DNA of 64,000 nucleotides from Arthrobacter sp. EpRS71. GTDB taxonomy: Bacteria > Actinomycetota > Actinomycetes > Actinomycetales > Micrococcaceae. The notes under the pieces were generated by a model. The model had not been told where the DNA came from, made no database searches, and worked only from the letters and a program-made list of their open reading frames with translations. Position 1 is the first letter of the stretch. Each line of letters starts with the position of its first letter. The DNA lies in contig NZ_LNUV01000004.1 in the NCBI RefSeq assembly GCF_001512285.1, positions 248,001 to 312,000 on the forward strand. The letters run 5' to 3'. Both the position numbers and the translations under genes were made by a program. Positions 6,847 through 15,467 of the stretch are shown piece by piece.

Positions 6847-7479
6847 ATGTCAGACCTGACCGCAGAGGAAGAACGCGATCTCATCGAGCGCACCGCTTCC
6901 TTCTTGAAGAAGCTCGCTTTGGGGGAAGGCCTCACAGTCCAGAATGTGATGCGCGTTGGAACGGGAGATCAAGCTGGTCTGTTTGAGGACGAAACACCTG
7001 AAACGATCGTTGACGTAATTACGGGGGTCTCCTTCGAGGCGCTGGACACACCCGCTATCCGGGCGATACGCAACGCGCTAGGAGTAGCTTCTAGCGAGCA
7101 AGAAACGACATTGACCGAACGCCGGGATAGGTACAAGCAGGCAGCGAACATCTCTCTGAGCACTGTGATTCGCCATGAGCAGCAGGGCGCCGAGGATTTA
7201 GCTGGCTACATGGTGCGCCGCATGATCAATAATCAGAACTCGGAAGAGACCCCCCTGGCAAAGCTGGAGCAGAGAGTTAGCGAGCTGGAAATGATGCTGT
7301 CGATTCTTCTGCTGCCACCTGGCCAGTTGCCAGAGGACTTCCGTCGAGATGTCATGAGCGCTTCCATGGGCATCATGGGGCAGTACGTAGTGAGAGTCAG
7401 TGCTGCTCTCGATTCGTACAAGCAGAGATTTCCCGAAGAGTTCAAATCTTCCAGCGAATCTCAACCCGATCAGGATTGA
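6847..7479 (+). CDS. Possible HTH regulator of the prophage
   Basis: A 210-residue acidic protein with no transmembrane segment. Around residues 92 to 120 it has ERRDRYKQAANISLSTVIRH followed by EQQGAEDLAGYM. This recalls a motif often found in actinobacterial and phage regulators, where a helix-turn-helix with S-L-S-T-V-x-R-x-E is followed by Gly-Ala-Glu and helix. A later stretch (about 138 to 160) has heptad-like Leu/Met spacing that may support dimer formation. It is read away from the dyad-rich control region and faces the integrase gene, overlapping its 3' end by 38 bases. A repressor or immunity role fits the position but is inference; no named family is certain. Confidence 0.5.
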   Translation: MSDLTAEEERDLIERTASFLKKLALGEGLTVQNVMRVGTGDQAGLFEDETPETIVDVITGVSFEALDTPAIRAIRNALGVASSEQETTLTERRDRYKQAANISLSTVIRHEQQGAEDLAGYMVRRMINNQNSEETPLAKLEQRVSELEMMLSILLLPPGQLPEDFRRDVMSASMGIMGQYVVRVSAALDSYKQRFPEEFKSSSESQPDQD

Positions 7480-8878
7480 AGATGAAGCCACGGAACTTAG
7501 CCTTACCATCGCCGGGCTTCTTGGGGTGGATATAGACGCCTTCGATCAACGTATCGAGTAGTTGGCGTTTCCAAACGAGATCAGCCTGATCCCATGTCTC
7601 GCGGAGCGTCTTACCGCTCGGGACGTTAGCGGTGATGCGCTTGCTGGACGTGCGCTCGATCTCGCGAGTCAAAGTGTCCAAGCGGGATTGCGCCGATGCC
7701 TTGGCGACTTTGTATTCATCGTGGGTCAGCTCGTTGGTGGAGTAGAGACTCAAGATTTCTTCGAGGCGTTGCCGCTGCGTCTCGTGTTCTCGCATCAGCC
7801 GCTTCAATTCAGGTGTCGCTGCGTCGGCGGACAGCAGACCACTTACCTCAGGGGTATCAAGTCGGTACATGATGCAGTCAATAACCAGGAGCTCAACTGG
7901 GTCTTTCTTGCGCTTGACCTTGCCGCATCCAACTTCCTGCCCGCGGTGATCGTTCTTGCGGCAGCTAAAGGCAGGGGAGTAGCTGCCGTCTCTCTGCTGT
8001 GCATTGATGATCCTCATTCTGGTGCCGCAAAGGCCGCAGTGAACAAAGCCAGTTAGCAGGTGCTTCCGGGCATATGACCGCTTACCGTAAAGCACCTGAC
8101 CACGTTTGATGGCAAGCTGAAGATCCTCATACTTATCCCTGCTCAGAAGAGGCTCCCAGGCTGCCTCGTACTCAACGCCGTTGTGGTCACGGATGCCATA
8201 GTGACGCTTCAGCTTCGCGACGTTGGCGACGTTGATGGCTGACCACATCTTGCCCTTGGCGGTAGGAATAGACCGGCTGTTCAGATCGACAGCGATCCTG
8301 TTCCAAGAGTCCCCGGCAATAAAGCGATCCACGATTTCGCGGACAACTGCCGCCTCAGCCTCTCGGAGTGACATGCCGTCTTGATTCCAGCCGTAGGCGC
8401 GGTTGCCACCACTCGTTTTGCCTGCCCGAGCTGCTTGGAGCTTTGACGCTTTTACTCGATCGGTTGAGGTCTCGACTTCATATGCGGCCCAAGCAGCAAG
8501 GGTCTTAGCAACCGCGCGTCCAGATGGAGTGGCGAGATCAAAAGTGCCGGCCTTGACTGTATGAGTGGCCACGCCTAGCGGCTGGCAAAGATCGATGTAC
8601 TTCTCAAGGTCAATCGTTCGGCGTAGTAGTCGGTCCTGGTGCCAGACGGCGACGGCGTCGATGTCGCCAGCTTTCACTGAATGGAGAAGTGACTCGTATC
8701 CAGGACGATGCTTACCGGAGTATGCGCTGATGTCGTTGTCTGAGTATGCAGCCACCACCACGCCGCCGAGCTGGGCCACCAAAGCCTCGCAGTCTTCTTG
8801 CTGCCGTTCCACACCAAGACCAGCACCGACGCGGTCGCGGCTTATGCGTGTGTAGATGGCGAATCGAGGTTGCTGCAT
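7442..8878 (-). CDS. Large serine recombinase (phage integrase)
   Basis: A 478-residue integrase from the ATG at 8878; an ATG at 8896 would add six residues. The N-terminal resolvase-type catalytic domain (about residues 5 to 150) begins FAIYTRISRDR, with the likely nucleophile Ser in YTRIS, and has VWHQDRLLRR and the activating Arg region. The recombinase domain follows with GGNRAYGWNQDG. A zinc ribbon has Cys in CGLCGTR and in the later SCRKNDHR...GCGKV stretch. A heptad-rich helix (about 365 to 425) matches the coiled-coil insertion that controls direction. These enzymes join attP and attB at a two-base core without host factors. The gene lies about 50 bases from the junction with comM, as expected for an integrase beside its attachment site. 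Confidence 0.93.
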   Translation of the reverse strand: MQQPRFAIYTRISRDRVGAGLGVERQQEDCEALVAQLGGVVVAAYSDNDISAYSGKHRPGYESLLHSVKAGDIDAVAVWHQDRLLRRTIDLEKYIDLCQPLGVATHTVKAGTFDLATPSGRAVAKTLAAWAAYEVETSTDRVKASKLQAARAGKTSGGNRAYGWNQDGMSLREAEAAVVREIVDRFIAGDSWNRIAVDLNSRSIPTAKGKMWSAINVANVAKLKRHYGIRDHNGVEYEAAWEPLLSRDKYEDLQLAIKRGQVLYGKRSYARKHLLTGFVHCGLCGTRMRIINAQQRDGSYSPAFSCRKNDHRGQEVGCGKVKRKKDPVELLVIDCIMYRLDTPEVSGLLSADAATPELKRLMREHETQRQRLEEILSLYSTNELTHDEYKVAKASAQSRLDTLTREIERTSSKRITANVPSGKTLRETWDQADLVWKRQLLDTLIEGVYIHPKKPGDGKAKFRGFIFNPDRVEIRWKI

Positions 8879-8894
8879 ATATTCAGTTCCGCGC

Positions 8895-8960
8895 ATGATT
8901 ATGAGCCTTCCGGGGAGTGCCGTCAATAGTCTTGACGAGGCTCCGGAGTATGAGCGCCGG
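8895..8960. other. Right attachment junction (attR) within comM
   Basis: The comM-like frame is recognisable from about 8931 (LDEAPEYERRVLD). Just to the left the sequence is unrelated to the family, where an intact gene would encode a Gly-Val-Leu-Phe type strand before Leu-Asp-Glu. The switch occurs about 50 bases upstream of the integrase start, the usual place for an attachment site. The crossover is probably between about 8922 and 8940. Its exact two-base core cannot be fixed without the left junction or an empty-site sequence. Confidence 0.7.
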
Positions 8961-9545
8961 GTCCTGGATGCCCTCAGGCAGCCTCTGGAGAGCGGGGAAC
9001 TGGTCATCCACCGTTCGGCTGGGACGGCTGCATACCCTGCCCGGTTTCAGCTCGTACTTGCCGCGAATCCATGTCCGTGCGGCAAGGCGTCCGAGAAGGG
9101 CATGGACTGTACATGCACTGCCATGATGCGCCGCAGATATTTTGGTCGCATCTCCGGGCCTTTGTTGGATCGTGTGGATATTCAGTTGCAGGTTGAGCGG
9201 GTGTCTTTGGCTGACTTTGGACATGCCGGCAAGGAAGAAGACACGCGCGCTGTCGCTGCACGGGTCCTGGCGGCCAGGGAGAGGCAGCTTGAGCGTCTGT
9301 TGGAGATGGGGTTGGAGACCAATTCTCAGGTGCCGGGGCGCACCCTGCGGGGTGAGCTGCGGCTGGCTCCAGGTACCACCCGGATTCTGGACACTGCGCT
9401 AGAGCGCGGCACGCTCACTGCACGCGGCTACGATCGCGTCCTTCGGCTGGCATGGACGCTGGCGGATCTGGGGCACAGGGATACGCCGGACGTCGATCAC
9501 ATTGGCCAGGCTTTGGGCCTGCGCCAAGCTGCAACCGCCACATGA
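8931..9545 (+). pseudogene. comM: 3' fragment of comM/yifB (Mg-chelatase-like ATPase) cut by the prophage
   Basis: Residues from LDEAPEYERRVLD onward match the C-terminal part of the ComM/YifB family: the Walker B DEAP, LRQPLESGE, the Arg-rich AGTAAYPARF, LVLAANPCPCG, a Cys pair further on, SGPLLDRVDI and the C-terminal helical domain with RGYDRVLRLAWTLADL. The N-terminal domain and Walker A are missing. In other bacteria ComM is a helicase that aids branch migration in natural transformation. The fragment keeps its overlap (ATGA) with dprA, so the original operon order is preserved. It has no good ribosome binding site of its own and is probably not functional while the element is integrated; precise excision would restore the gene. 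Confidence 0.88.
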
Positions 9546-10774
9546 GTAAAAGAGACGCGAAAGGATTCACAGCCATGGCTGGTGCAGGGACGAAAGAGAG
9601 AGAACGAATTGCCAGGGCGGCATTGGCCAGGCTCATGGAGCCCCAGGACTCTGCAGGCCTGGCACTGGTGCGGACAGTAGGTCCCATAGATGCTCTGGGT
9701 ATCGCAACCGGTGAGTTGCGCGCAGGGCCAAACCTTGAGCGGGAGATCTCGGCGCTGTTGGTGGATGGAGGTGGACCTTCGTCATGGGCGGGGCTACCGG
9801 CGAGCCTTCGACGTTGGGCTCCCCGTATTGCTGATCTCGCGCCGGACCGGGATCTGGAAACCATGAACAGGCTGGGAGGGCGGTTGATCATCCCGGGCGA
9901 TGAGCTATGGCCCGAACAATTGGAAGGCTTGGGACTTCAGGAACCTCTTTGCCTGTGGTGGCGGGGACGGGAACAGCCCCTGCCGTCCCTCGGGCATGCC
10001 ATCGCCCTGGTGGGATCGAGGGACAGCACCAGCTACGGGGCCTCCGTCACAGGCGACTTAGCCTACGGTTTGGCGCAACGCGGATTTACCGTGGTCTCCG
10101 GCGGGGCGTATGGCATTGACGCCCACGCCCACCGCGGGGCCTTGAGCGGCGGAGTGGCCAGCGTGCCCACCATCGCCGTCATGGCTGGAGGTGTGGATCG
10201 GTTCTACCCATCGGGTAACGATGACCTCCTACGGGCAGTGTCCACTCAGGGGGCTGTCCTGTCGGAGGTTCCACCGGGGTCCGCTCCCACCAGGTACAGG
10301 TTCCTGCAACGGAACCGGATCATCGCAGCCTTGGCATCGGTAACCGTGGTTGTGGAGGCGCGATGGAGATCCGGAGCCCTCAACACGGCCCATCATGCTG
10401 AAAGCATCGGAAGGGTCGTTGCTGCTGTCCCTGGATCCATTCACAGCGCCAACTCGGCAGGATGCCACCGCCTCCTCCGGGACGGGGGAGCCGTCTGCGT
10501 CACCGACGTCGGTGAGATAGCCGAGCTGGCCGGCGCCATAGGGGAAAGCACGAATGAGGAAAGGGATGCCGGTACCGCCCTGCACGACGGCCTTTCCTTG
10601 GAAGATCTCATTCTCCTGGATGCTTTACCGCTCCGATCCACCAGCTCGGTGGAGAAACTGGCTGTAGTGGCCGGGCTGAGCGCAGACGCCGTGCGTGCAG
10701 GCCTGGGCAGGCTGGGACTGCTCGGATTAGCCAGCTCCGAACGGGGTGCGTGGAAACGGGCCAAAACGTCCTAG
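9542..10774 (+). CDS. dprA: DNA processing protein DprA (Smf)
   Basis: A 410-residue protein with a Rossmann-like DprA core. Signature stretches are ALVGSRDSTSYG, VVSGGAYGIDAHAHRGAL, VMAGGVDRFYPSGN, RFLQRNRIIAALASVTVVVE and AAVPGS. DprA loads RecA onto incoming single-stranded DNA during transformation and protects it. The chosen ATG overlaps the comM stop (ATGA). An alternative ATG at 9575 has AAAGGA ten bases upstream and could be the true start, removing 11 residues. The C-terminal 60 residues resemble the winged-helix-like tail seen in many DprA proteins. With comM broken upstream, expression now depends on whatever promoter reads through from the junction or lies within the fragment. Confidence 0.93.
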   Translation: MSKRDAKGFTAMAGAGTKERERIARAALARLMEPQDSAGLALVRTVGPIDALGIATGELRAGPNLEREISALLVDGGGPSSWAGLPASLRRWAPRIADLAPDRDLETMNRLGGRLIIPGDELWPEQLEGLGLQEPLCLWWRGREQPLPSLGHAIALVGSRDSTSYGASVTGDLAYGLAQRGFTVVSGGAYGIDAHAHRGALSGGVASVPTIAVMAGGVDRFYPSGNDDLLRAVSTQGAVLSEVPPGSAPTRYRFLQRNRIIAALASVTVVVEARWRSGALNTAHHAESIGRVVAAVPGSIHSANSAGCHRLLRDGGAVCVTDVGEIAELAGAIGESTNEERDAGTALHDGLSLEDLILLDALPLRSTSSVEKLAVVAGLSADAVRAGLGRLGLLGLASSERGAWKRAKTS

Positions 10775-10826
10775 CCCTTCAACGGAAGCATGTTGATACT
10801 CCTTGTTTGCGACGAGGGCTGGCACA

Positions 10827-11762
10827 GTGGGGAGGGTGAACGGTCAATCATTGCCAGCACCCCTTCAGAATGCAGTCGACGGCTTTCGGCGCTACTTGGA
10901 GGGCGAACGTGCCAGATCGGTGCACACCGTTCGTGCCTACCTTGCCGATGTTGAGAGTCTCCTCGGTTTTGCCGCATTGGAAGGCGTTCAGGAACCCGGT
11001 GACCTGGAGCTGGGCACCTTGCGGCGCTGGCTTGGGGCGCAAAGCGAGTCGGGTATGGCGCGGGCCACGCTGGCGCGCCGGGCTGCAACGGCAAGGTCCT
11101 TCACGGGATGGGCGCTCCGGGAAGAACTCATCGGGACGGACCCCGCAGTCCGTTTGCGGGCACCCAAGCGGGACAAGTCCCTGCCGGGGGTCCTTCAGCA
11201 GCAGCAGGTCTCCCGAATGGTGGATGATCTGAACAATGCGGCAGCTGACGGTGGTCCCATGGCCTTGCGCAACCGGGCAATGGTGGAGCTTTTGTATGCA
11301 ACCGGAGTCCGCGTCGGTGAACTGGCGGGGCTGGACATCGATGACCTCGACCCGGATCGACGCACACTCCGCGTGTTGGGTAAGGGCAACAAGGAGCGCA
11401 CTGTTCCATTCGGTGTTCCGGCAGCTGTGGCCGTGGATGACTGGCTCAGGCGGGGCAGGCCGGCAGTGGTGACAGCCACGAGCGGGCCGGCCTTGTTCCT
11501 GGGAGTCCGCGGCAACCGGGTTGATCCGCGTCAGGTCCGGGCTGTGGTCAGCGAACTCTTGCAAGCGTTGGGTGACACATCTGCCACAGGGCCGCACGCG
11601 CTCAGGCACAGCGCGGCCACCCACCTGCTGGATGGGGGAGCGGATTTACGCGCTGTACAGGAAATACTCGGTCACAGCAGCCTGGCAACCACGCAGATAT
11701 ACACCCACGTCTCGGTGGACCGCCTCCGCAAGAGCTACCAGCAAGCGCACCCAAGGGCTTGA
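10827..11762 (+). CDS. xerC: Tyrosine recombinase XerC
   Basis: The N-terminal SAM-like core-binding domain (FRRYLEGERARSVHTVRAYL) is followed by the catalytic domain with the family tetrad: Arg in YATGVRVGELAG, His-x-x-Arg in PHALRHSAATHLL, His in ILGHSSLATTQ and the nucleophile Tyr in QIYTHVS. XerC with XerD resolves chromosome dimers at dif. Length (311 residues) is normal. The GTG at 10827 is favoured because GAGGG sits eight bases upstream. A GTG at 10836 and a TTG at 10803 are other in-frame starts. It is conserved next to comM and dprA in many actinobacteria, though function is not shared. Confidence 0.92.
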   Translation: MGRVNGQSLPAPLQNAVDGFRRYLEGERARSVHTVRAYLADVESLLGFAALEGVQEPGDLELGTLRRWLGAQSESGMARATLARRAATARSFTGWALREELIGTDPAVRLRAPKRDKSLPGVLQQQQVSRMVDDLNNAAADGGPMALRNRAMVELLYATGVRVGELAGLDIDDLDPDRRTLRVLGKGNKERTVPFGVPAAVAVDDWLRRGRPAVVTATSGPALFLGVRGNRVDPRQVRAVVSELLQALGDTSATGPHALRHSAATHLLDGGADLRAVQEILGHSSLATTQIYTHVSVDRLRKSYQQAHPRA

Positions 11763-12035
11763 GCGTACCCGGCACATGCCGTACTGGCGGAAACGGGCAG
11801 GGTACGGCAAAATGAAAGCACCACGGGGGAAACCTTCAATTCACGGTTGAGGGTTAGAACTGTGTCAGTATCGGTCGTAAGGCCCTCAGAACTACGTAGT
11901 ATCCACAAAACGCAGTAGTGTTCACACAACTAAATAGCCTGTCAGGGTCGATTGAGTTCCACGGTATCCGGCAGCAGAAGCACCATCCAGGCAGAGGTCG
12001 TTGGGGAAGACGTACCTACAGCTATGGAGGATGGA

Positions 12036-12539
12036 ATGTCTGTTGCAACAACCCGCGGTGTCTTGTTCGTGCACTCGGCCCCTACGGCACTTTGCCCGCA
12101 CGTCGAGTGGGCTATCGGATCGGTCGTGGATAAGCGAACCGATCTTGAGTGGACCCCTCAACCTGCCGCGCCGGGAATGTTCCGGGCGGAGTTGTCGTGG
12201 ACCGGCGCTCCCGGCACGGGGGCCCAATTGGCGTCCGCTCTCAGGGGCTGGGCTCATCTGCGCTACGAAGTGACCGAAGAACCCAGCCAAGGGGTGGATG
12301 GTGCGCGGTGGTCCCACACCCCCGAGTTGGGCATTTTCCACGCCGTCACTGATGTGCACGGCAACATCATGGTCACCGAGGATCGCATCCGCTACGCCTA
12401 CGAGTCCGGTGCGGGAGACCCCTCAGCTGTTTACCATGAGCTTTCATTGGCGTTGGGTGAAGCGTGGGATGAGGAACTGGAGCCCTTCCGCCACGCAGCT
12501 GAAGGTGCTCCTGTGCGCTGGTTGCACCAAGTTGGTTAG
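12036..12539 (+). CDS. DUF3145 family protein
   Basis: The 167-residue protein begins MSVATTRGVLFVHSAPTA, followed by LCPHVEWAIGSV, a very conserved N-terminus of the actinobacterial DUF3145 family. The function of the family is unknown. It contains several Trp residues and the pattern ELGIFHAVTDVHGNIMVTED. The start is set by the GGAGG five bases before the ATG; an open frame extends further upstream but lacks homology and a ribosome binding site. It is monocistronic, with a strong terminator about 60 bases after its stop that also serves the convergent fab operon. There is no membrane segment or signal peptide. Confidence 0.85.
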   Translation: MSVATTRGVLFVHSAPTALCPHVEWAIGSVVDKRTDLEWTPQPAAPGMFRAELSWTGAPGTGAQLASALRGWAHLRYEVTEEPSQGVDGARWSHTPELGIFHAVTDVHGNIMVTEDRIRYAYESGAGDPSAVYHELSLALGEAWDEELEPFRHAAEGAPVRWLHQVG

Positions 12540-12595
12540 CGCCGCCGTCAGCAGTATTGCTCGTCAGTACTGACTCAGCGTCTCCCCATAGCAAA

Positions 12596-12629
12596 GAGAA
12601 GGGCCCCACCTGCTGGTGGGGCCCTTCTC
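12596..12629. terminator. Bidirectional terminator between the DUF3145 gene and the fab operon
   Basis: A perfect 15-bp inverted repeat (GAGAAGGGCCCCACC and its complement) with a 4-base loop TGCT, between two convergent transcripts. Confidence 0.85.
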
Positions 12630-12674
12630 ATGTCTGAACTCGTGTGCCTCCATGGTTGGCGGCAGGAGTCCGGC

Positions 12675-13910
12675 TCAGACGTTACGGACTGCGATGACAG
12701 CGTTGTGGCCGCCAAAGCCGAACGAGTTGCTCAGTGCCACGATGTCTCCCGCGGGAAGATCGCGAACGGAGGTCACCACGTCGAGGGGGATCTCCGGATC
12801 CTGGTTCTCGAGGTTGATGGTGACCGGCGCTTTGCGTTCGTAGACGGCCAGCACGGTCAGTACAGCCTCAACAGCCCCTGAAGCGCCCAGGAGGTGGCCC
12901 ATCTGCGACTTCGTGGCGGATACCGCCACGTTGTCCACGTGGGTCCCCAGGGCGGCGCGCAGGGCCGTGTACTCGGGCTTGTCTCCAACAGGGGTCGAGG
13001 TTGCGTGCGCATTGACGTGCACCACGTCCTCCGCCTGGATCCGGCCATCGAACATTGCCGCCTTGAGGGCGCGGGTGGCTCCAAGGCCCTCGGGGTCCGG
13101 TGCTGTGATGTGGTAAGCGTCAGCAGTCACGGATGTTCCGGCGAGTTCGGCGTAAATGCGCGCGCCTCGTGCGATCGCGTGTTCCTCGGCCTCGAGGACC
13201 AGGGCGCCGGCGCCTTCGCCCATGACAAAGCCGTCACGGTCGATGTCGTACGGGCGGGAGGCCCGCTCCGGCTCGTCGTTTCGACGGGACAACGCCTGCA
13301 TGGAGGAGAACGCGGCCAAGGGCATCGGGTGGATGGCGGCTTCAGCACCACCGCACACCACAACGTCTGCCTTGCCGGAGCGGATCAGGTCCAAGCCCAA
13401 GTGCAGGGCTTCGGTGCCGGACGCGCACGCCGAAACTGGCGTGTGTGCCCCTGCACGGGCACCGAGGTCGAGGCTGACCGCCGCTGCCACACCGTTGGGC
13501 ATGAGCATGGGAACGGTCATGGGCAGGACCCTGCGGGGACCCTTGTCCCTGAGCGTGTCCCACGCATCAAGGAGCGTCCAGACGCCACCGATGCCGGTGG
13601 CAAACGCTACGGCGAGCCGGTCATGGTCAATCTCTTCAATCCCCGAGTCAGACCAGGCCTCGCGGGCTGCGATGACACCAAACTGCGTGGACGGGTCCAT
13701 GCGCTTCGCCTCAACGCGGCTCAGGACCTCAAGTGCCGGCGTCGAGGCCCGGGCAGCAAAGTGGACGGGGAGGTCGTACTTGGCCACCCACTCGTCGCCG
13801 AGCGTGCGGGCGCCGGAGACCCCTTTCAGCGCGTTCTGCCACATTGTGGGTACGTCGCCGCCGATGGGAGTGGTGGCCCCCAGACCGGTTATGACTACTT
13901 TGCGTGCCAT
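12675..13910 (-). CDS. fabF: 3-oxoacyl-ACP synthase II (KAS II)
   Basis: A 411-residue ketosynthase beginning MARKVVITGLGATTPIGGD. The active Cys lies in VSACASGTEALHLG, the two His in VNAHATSTPVGD and ATKSQMGHLLGASG, the Cys-His-His set of chain-elongating condensing enzymes. It condenses malonyl-ACP with acyl-ACP in each elongation round of type II fatty acid synthesis. It is last in the leftward operon fabD-fabH-acpP-fabF and ends before a strong terminator. The open frame extends 19 codons further upstream, but the MARKVV start matches the family N-terminus. Confidence 0.95.
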   Translation of the reverse strand: MARKVVITGLGATTPIGGDVPTMWQNALKGVSGARTLGDEWVAKYDLPVHFAARASTPALEVLSRVEAKRMDPSTQFGVIAAREAWSDSGIEEIDHDRLAVAFATGIGGVWTLLDAWDTLRDKGPRRVLPMTVPMLMPNGVAAAVSLDLGARAGAHTPVSACASGTEALHLGLDLIRSGKADVVVCGGAEAAIHPMPLAAFSSMQALSRRNDEPERASRPYDIDRDGFVMGEGAGALVLEAEEHAIARGARIYAELAGTSVTADAYHITAPDPEGLGATRALKAAMFDGRIQAEDVVHVNAHATSTPVGDKPEYTALRAALGTHVDNVAVSATKSQMGHLLGASGAVEAVLTVLAVYERKAPVTINLENQDPEIPLDVVTSVRDLPAGDIVALSNSFGFGGHNAVIAVRNV

Positions 13911-14043
13911 GCGATCACTCTCTGTCGGATAGCCGTCCCGCATACGCGGTTCACGTGGGGGAGGCAAGAAAATCTACGGGTGTTACTGCGGCTGTGCCGG
14001 GCGCAAGGATAAGAATCCCGGCCCGGCACAGCTGGTGTCAGGA

Positions 14044-14289
14044 CTAAGCCTGTGCGTTGGCGATGAAGCTAACGGCGTCGCCGACGGTCTTGAGGTTCTT
14101 GACCTCTTCGTCCGGGATGCGAACGCCGAACTTCTCTTCAGCGTTGACGACGATGGTCATCATGGAGATGGAGTCAATGTCCAGGTCCTCGGTGAAGGAC
14201 TTGTCCAGCTCCACAGCTTCGGTGGCGAGGCCGGTCTCTTCGTTGACGATTTCAGCCAGGCCGGCCAGGATCTCTTCGTTGCTAGCCAT
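14044..14289 (-). CDS. acpP: Acyl carrier protein
   Basis: An 81-residue acidic four-helix carrier protein. The phosphopantetheine attachment Ser is in LDIDSISMM (about residue 40), a variant of the common Asp-Ser-Leu. The protein ends soon after TVGDAVSFIANAQA. It carries the growing acyl chain between FabD, FabH and FabF. It lies between fabH and fabF with a gap of about 115 bases to fabH, as in other actinobacterial fab operons. A good Shine-Dalgarno sequence (AAAAGGAG) precedes the ATG. Confidence 0.95.
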   Translation of the reverse strand: MASNEEILAGLAEIVNEETGLATEAVELDKSFTEDLDIDSISMMTIVVNAEEKFGVRIPDEEVKNLKTVGDAVSFIANAQA

Positions 14290-14405
14290 TGTTGGCTCCT
14301 TTTCTTGTTGGACCGGCTACTGCCGGAAAGGGGGCAAACCGCGGGTTGCGGCTTGGGTTTGTAAGTCGTATTCAGTTGGTTGTTGGTAGCCGGGAGGGGT
14401 CCGGA

Positions 14406-15467
14406 CTACGGCAGAACCACTACCTGGGCGCCGAAGACCAGTCCGGCGCCGAACCCGATCTGCAGAGCCAGGCCGCCGCTGAGCTCAGGGTTCTCCTGAA
14501 GCAAGCGGTGTGTTGCCAACGGGATGGATGCCGCGGACGTGTTTCCTGCCTGAGCAATGTCGCGGCCGATGACAACAGATTCGGGAAGCTTGAGCTTCTT
14601 GACCATCTCGTCGATGATGCGCATGTTTGCCTGGTGGGGAACGAAGGCAGCGAGGTCGCTGGCTTCGATGCCCGCGGCATCCAGGGCCTGCTGGGCTACC
14701 TTGGCCATTTCCCAGACGGCCCAACGGAACACTGTCTGACCGTCCTGCCGAAGCGTGGGCCAAACATCCTGGGTTGCCGAAAGAATGGCGGGATCGTCGA
14801 TTTCGTCGGAGTGCCGCGCGGATTCGCCCAGCTTCTTGACGTCCTCGAGGGAGTGGGTCATGCCGATTGCGTCCCACTTGCTGCCATCCGAGCCCCACAC
14901 TGAGGGGCCGATGCCGGGAGTGTCGGACGGGCCAACCACAACGGCACCTGCGCCGTCGCCGAGAAGGAATGAGATGGTGCGCTCGTGGTTGTCGATGACG
15001 TCGGAGAGCTTCTCCGCACCGACGACCAGAACGTACTGGGCTGCACCTGAACGGACCAGGGCGTCAGCCTGTGCCACTCCGTAGCAGTACCCTGCACAGG
15101 CGGCCGAGATGTCGAAGGCGGGTGCCGGCGTCGCGCCCAGGCGGTCGGTGAGCGCAGCAGCAGCCGACGGCGTCGCGTACGGGTGCGTCACGGTGGACAC
15201 GATCACGGCGCCCAGTTGGGAGGCCTCGATCCCGGCTTGCTTGAGGGCTTCGCGCGCAGCGCCTTCTGCCATGTCGATGACGCTGACGTCAGCAGCAGCG
15301 CGGTGGCGGGTGATGATCCCGGTGCGCTGGCGGATCCATTCGTCCGAGGAGTCGATCCACTGGCAGACGTCGTCGTTGGTGACAATGACGTCCGGGCGGT
15401 AGGCACCGATGCCCAGGATGCGGGCATTCTCGTTGACAACAGCCTTGTTCAACACGGGAGTGCTCAT
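14406..15467 (-). CDS. fabH: 3-oxoacyl-ACP synthase III (KAS III)
   Basis: A 353-residue initiating ketosynthase. The catalytic triad is visible: Cys in DISAACAGYCYG, His in FVPHQANMRII and Asn in QAGNTSAASIP. It starts fatty acid synthesis by condensing an acyl-CoA with malonyl-ACP; in actinobacteria branched acyl-CoA primers are typical, which sets the branched-chain membrane lipids (family knowledge). Its ATG overlaps the fabD stop in ATGA, so the two are translationally coupled. Length and motifs are normal. Confidence 0.95.
   Translation of the reverse strand: MSTPVLNKAVVNENARILGIGAYRPDVIVTNDDVCQWIDSSDEWIRQRTGIITRHRAAADVSVIDMAEGAAREALKQAGIEASQLGAVIVSTVTHPYATPSAAAALTDRLGATPAPAFDISAACAGYCYGVAQADALVRSGAAQYVLVVGAEKLSDVIDNHERTISFLLGDGAGAVVVGPSDTPGIGPSVWGSDGSKWDAIGMTHSLEDVKKLGESARHSDEIDDPAILSATQDVWPTLRQDGQTVFRWAVWEMAKVAQQALDAAGIEASDLAAFVPHQANMRIIDEMVKKLKLPESVVIGRDIAQAGNTSAASIPLATHRLLQENPELSGGLALQIGFGAGLVFGAQVVVLP

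Larger units (their letters stand above)
1..8930. mobile_element. Right end of an integrated prophage / phage-like element
   Basis: The segment holds a phage tail gene cut by the left window edge, a lysis cassette, an Lsr2-like gene, a VirD4/TraG-like ATPase with small membrane genes, a possible regulator and a serine integrase. It stops where the reading frame of the host comM gene resumes in mid-motif. Base composition looks clearly more AT-rich than the sequence to the right. The left end is outside the window, so element size and completeness are unknown. Tail and lysis genes argue for a phage. The coupling-type ATPase is more typical of conjugative elements, so a mosaic is possible. Confidence 0.88.

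Noticed and set aside
8856..9545. The frame from 8856 read as a complete new protein
   Set aside because: Its first 25 codons run over the integrase start and attachment junction; only the part from about 8931 matches ComM, so it is a gene fragment.
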